DNA from: Amphibacillus indicireducens
Lineage (GTDB): Bacteria; Bacillota; Bacilli; Bacillales; Amphibacillaceae
Length of the DNA: 6,493 nucleotides
Direction: 5' to 3'
Assembly (NCBI RefSeq): GCF_039539605.1
Contig: NZ_BAABDL010000095.1
Span: forward strand, 1-6,493
Position 1 is the first letter of the stretch, and each line of letters begins with the position of its first letter. Below are positions 4,788 to 6,493 of this stretch, one piece after another. Position numbers and translations under genes: made by a program. The notes under the pieces are model-generated. The model was not told the DNA's origin. It saw only the letters and a program-made list of their open reading frames with translations, and searched no databases.

Positions 4788-5672
4788 TTAATGTCCCTTT
4801 CTTTTATCAATGTCTCGATGTGACACGTGTGTAATGTATTGGTTGGAAAAATGCTTCGAATAGTGTTCAGCTAAAGTAACCGAGCGATGCTGTCCACCAG
4901 TACAACCAATCGCAATCACCAGTTGTGATTTACCTTCCTTTTTATATTGTGGCAACATGAAGCTTAATAAATCAAGCATTTTTTCATTAAATTTTTGCGT
5001 TTCTGACCATTTTAAGACATATTCACTCACGTCTTTCGTCAAACCTGTGAGTGGCTGTAAATGATCGACATAGTGTGGGTTCGGTAAAAATCGCACGTCA
5101 AAGACTAAGTCAGCATCAATCGGCATCCCATATTTAAAGCCGAATGAGAGAAAATGAATCGAGAAGATTTTTTGTTTTTCCTCACCGTATTTTCCGATAA
5201 TCTTTTCCCTTAATTCTTTTGGTTTCAAATTCGTTGTGTCAATAAAATATTGCGCACGCCCACGAAGATCGGCAAGCATTTTTCGTTCTTGATTAATCCC
5301 TTCTAGTGGTAGTCCTTTCGGTGCGAGTGGGTGATTTCGTCTCGTTTCTTTATATCTTGAGACAAGTACTTTATCTTGCGCGTCTAAAAATAAAATATGT
5401 TCTTCTAACCAATCGGACTCGGCTAAATGATCAAGTGCGTCAAATAAAGAGTCAAAAAATTCTCTCCCACGTAAGTCCATCACAAGTGCAACTTTATTAA
5501 TCGTGTTATTCGCGTCTTTCATTAATTCAACTAGTTTAGGTAATAAAGCTGGAGGTAAATTGTCGACACAGTAATATCCCAAATCCTCAAAACTTTGAAC
5601 GGCAACGGTTTTCCCCGCTCCAGACATGCCTGTAATGATTACGAGCTTCGTCTCTTGACTACTTACCATCAT
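4788..5672 (-). CDS. rapZ: RNase adaptor/nucleotide-binding protein RapZ (YvcJ)
   Basis: The 294-residue product has a Walker A motif GMSGAGKT (15-22), a Walker B-like VMDLRGREFF (64-73), the SRYKETRR block (105-112), FGFKYGMPIDADLVFDVRFLPNP (177-199), and the C-terminal IGCTGGQHRS (255-264) and HRDIDKRK (285-292) blocks of the RapZ family. In E. coli RapZ binds the small RNA GlmZ and tunes glmS expression. The Bacillus protein YvcJ binds and hydrolyses nucleotides, and its loss affects competence. Two consecutive ATG codons exist (5672 and 5669). GGAGGA (5683-5678) is 5 nt from the first and 8 nt from the second, so the second may be the true start (293 aa). It sits 12 nt after the nudix gene and 2 nt before glmR. 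Confidence 0.96.
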   Translation of the reverse strand: MMVSSQETKLVIITGMSGAGKTVAVQSFEDLGYYCVDNLPPALLPKLVELMKDANNTINKVALVMDLRGREFFDSLFDALDHLAESDWLEEHILFLDAQDKVLVSRYKETRRNHPLAPKGLPLEGINQERKMLADLRGRAQYFIDTTNLKPKELREKIIGKYGEEKQKIFSIHFLSFGFKYGMPIDADLVFDVRFLPNPHYVDHLQPLTGLTKDVSEYVLKWSETQKFNEKMLDLLSFMLPQYKKEGKSQLVIAIGCTGGQHRSVTLAEHYSKHFSNQYITHVSHRDIDKRKGH

Positions 5673-5684
5673 TTATTTCCTCCT

Positions 5685-6146
5685 TCATTCATTTTTATTT
5701 AATCGATAGCTAATCAACTGATCACTTTCATCTAAATCAAAACTTGCATATAAATGCTGTTTGTTTTTTAACAAAAATTGATGAATGAATCGGTCACTTG
5801 GTGCTGTTGGAATCTGGTCAATCTCAGCAACCGGGATCCATTCGAGCACACCCTCTGGCGATTCTTCAATGAGCTGACCCGTATATTGATCGGTCATGAA
5901 GGTAAACATCATCCATTCATCTTTTGGTTTTGGTGCAGAAGCTTTTGTCATTGTCGCAACACTATATAATTGAGGGTTTTTAATTGTTAGGCCAGTTTCC
6001 TCTTGGACTTCTCTGATCACAGATTCATGGACAGATTCGCCTTGTTCCATTTTTCCACCTGGCATCGCATACCAGCCGTAGCGTGGCTTTTTCAGCAGCA
6101 AAACTTCCTCATCTTTTATAATTAAACAGTTCGTTACTCGTTGCAA
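5685..6146 (-). CDS. yvcI: nudix hydrolase (YvcI-like)
   Basis: The 153-residue product has a complete nudix box, GX5EX7REUXEEXGU: G31, E37, R45, E46, E49, E50 and G52 in GGKMEQGESVHESVIREVQEETGL. Nudix enzymes cut nucleoside diphosphates linked to another group, and members of this MutT-like branch often act on (d)NTPs. The specific substrate is unknown. The N-terminal QRVTNC and the place upstream of rapZ match B. subtilis YvcI. The start is TTG at 6146: an in-frame TGA lies three codons earlier (6155-6153) and no ATG or GTG fits between. GAGTGAG (6157-6151) gives a modest RBS. The nearby ATG at 6160 is in another frame and stops after eight codons. This is the first gene of the operon. Confidence 0.93.
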   Translation of the reverse strand: MQRVTNCLIIKDEEVLLLKKPRYGWYAMPGGKMEQGESVHESVIREVQEETGLTIKNPQLYSVATMTKASAPKPKDEWMMFTFMTDQYTGQLIEESPEGVLEWIPVAEIDQIPTAPSDRFIHQFLLKNKQHLYASFDLDESDQLISYRLNKNE

Positions 6147-6180
6147 TTTGACTCACTCATTTCTACTATATTCAAACTTC

Positions 6181-6209
6181 ATTATACTATAACTGCTTAG
6201 TACTGACTA
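6181..6209 (-). promoter_or_regulatory. promoter of the nudix-rapZ-glmR-whiA operon, with repeat
   Basis: On the minus strand TAGTCA (6209-6204) and TATAAT (6186-6181) are 17 bp apart, about 35 nt before the nudix start. Between them lie AGTACTA (6204-6198) and AGTTATA (6194-6188), an imperfect direct repeat with 10-bp period that could be an operator. Confidence 0.58.
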
Positions 6210-6251
6210 GCAATCACATTTGGGAATTCAGGTAACACACGATTGTTCCAC

Positions 6252-6292
6252 ATCGGACAATTTTTGATGCAAAGATCAAAAAAATGTCCGAT
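6252..6292. repeat. long inverted repeat / hairpin
   Basis: ATCGGACA (6252-6259) pairs with TGTCCGAT (6285-6292), and the inner arms TTTTTGAT (6261-6268) and ATCAAAAA (6275-6282) pair across a 6-nt loop. Sixteen base pairs form in all, interrupted by one small 1x2 internal loop. This is too long to be chance. On the RNA level it would be a stable hairpin on either strand. Confidence 0.82.
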
Positions 6293-6303
6293 ATTTAATA
6301 AAA

Positions 6304-6339
6304 AGCACAAAAATTGATCTGGATCAATTGTTCGGTGCT
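6304..6339. repeat. second inverted repeat / hairpin
   Basis: AATTGATC-TG-GATCAATT (6312-6329) is a near-perfect palindrome, and AGCAC (6304-6308) pairs with GTGCT (6335-6339) outside it, across an AAA / GTTCG internal loop. It lies 11 nt after the first long hairpin. Confidence 0.7.
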
Positions 6340-6401
6340 GAATCTGCGTTATCGTTTAATTATCCGGGAGTTTGACACTTTGAATTACAAAAAACATTAA
6401 G

Positions 6402-6428
6402 AAGCCTTGATATGGCTTATTTTTTTTT
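6402..6428 (+). terminator. intrinsic terminator, possibly bidirectional
   Basis: AAGCC-TTGATAT-GGCTT (6402-6418) is followed on the plus strand by A and nine T (6420-6428). The stem is short but the T run is strong. On the minus strand a run of six T (6394-6389) begins 7 nt beyond the stem, so weaker action in that direction is possible. Confidence 0.6.
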
Positions 6429-6449
6429 GTCAAATTTCTCATTTTATTA

Positions 6450-6478
6450 TTGAGTACTATTTAGTACTATGTTATAAT
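6450..6478 (+). promoter_or_regulatory. outward-facing promoter with internal direct repeat
   Basis: TTGAGT (6450-6455), 17 bp, then TATAAT (6473-6478) preceded by TG (extended -10): a near-consensus sigma-A promoter reading out of the window. AGTACTA occurs twice (6453-6459 and 6463-6469) with exactly 10-bp period between and overlapping the boxes, a likely operator. The gene it drives lies beyond 6493. Confidence 0.72.
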
Positions 6479-6493
6479 AAAGATATTCCAACA

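Larger units (their letters stand above)
6197..6430. other. non-coding, strongly structured intergenic region
   Basis: I see no convincing gene between the operon promoter and the outward promoter at the right edge. The stretch holds two hairpins and a terminator, listed separately. One minus-strand frame is open for 52 codons (6355 to the TAA at 6199-6197) but has no start codon except an internal ATG, so it is not called as a gene. No tRNA, T-box consensus or known riboswitch core was recognised. Confidence 0.5.

Noticed and set aside
5306..5969. Plus-strand frames at 5306-5500 and 5778-5969
   Set aside because: They lie opposite rapZ and the nudix gene, both certain.
6372..6377. TTGACA on the plus strand near the right end
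   Set aside because: The sequence 17-19 bp downstream (CATTAA/TTAAGA) is a poor -10 and runs into the terminator.
6160..6493. T-box leader, riboswitch or tRNA in the right intergenic region
   Set aside because: The conserved T-box core (AGGGTGGNACCGCG), tRNA-like arms and known riboswitch cores are not present.
1..6493. CRISPR array or intact insertion sequence
   Set aside because: No regularly spaced repeats of suitable length and no transposase frame were found.

Overview
The window looks like AT-rich chromosomal DNA of a low-GC Gram-positive bacterium, most likely a member of the Bacillaceae. The evidence is the gene order nudix hydrolase - rapZ - glmR/yvcK - whiA - crh on the minus strand. 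It matches the yvcI-yvcJ-yvcK-yvcL-crh cluster of Bacillus subtilis, and the encoded proteins keep the signatures of those families. I cannot name a genus.

Right part (about 2320-6186, minus strand): a conserved operon. A promoter (-10 at 6181-6186) leads into a nudix hydrolase with a TTG start, then rapZ (12-nt gap), glmR/yvcK (2-nt gap) and whiA (15-nt gap). A 210-nt spacer follows, holding hairpins, a terminator-like stem and a good promoter, and then crh, whose transcript ends at a strong terminator (2309-2346). The products join nucleotide clean-up, a nucleotide-binding adaptor protein, UDP-GlcNAc-responsive control of cell-wall precursor supply, a DNA-binding division regulator and a catabolite-repression cofactor. 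The Crh has the expected Gln15 and Ser46 but an unusual D17-K18 where R17-P18 is usual.

Left part (about 1-2310, plus strand): a more AT-rich accessory cassette facing the operon tail to tail. It holds the last codons of a possible upstream gene, a divergent relative of lipoprotein signal peptidase (LspA-like), a polytopic DUF3267-type zincin with HEIIH inside a membrane segment, and then a tandem row of very small genes. The two intact ones encode single-pass membrane peptides of 36 and 51 residues. A third (42 residues) would be intact if one A were added to a six-A run. A possible fourth is also out of frame. A plus-strand terminator (2278-2308) closes the row. Two probable membrane-embedded proteases of different chemistry beside tandem short membrane peptides suggest a peptide-processing, signalling or bacteriocin-like system. 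That function is inference.

Right edge (6160-6493): no convincing gene. It contains two long hairpins, a terminator and an outward-facing consensus promoter (TTGAGT-17-TATAAT). The two divergent promoters both carry an AGTACTA-like direct repeat with 10-bp period between their -35 and -10 boxes.
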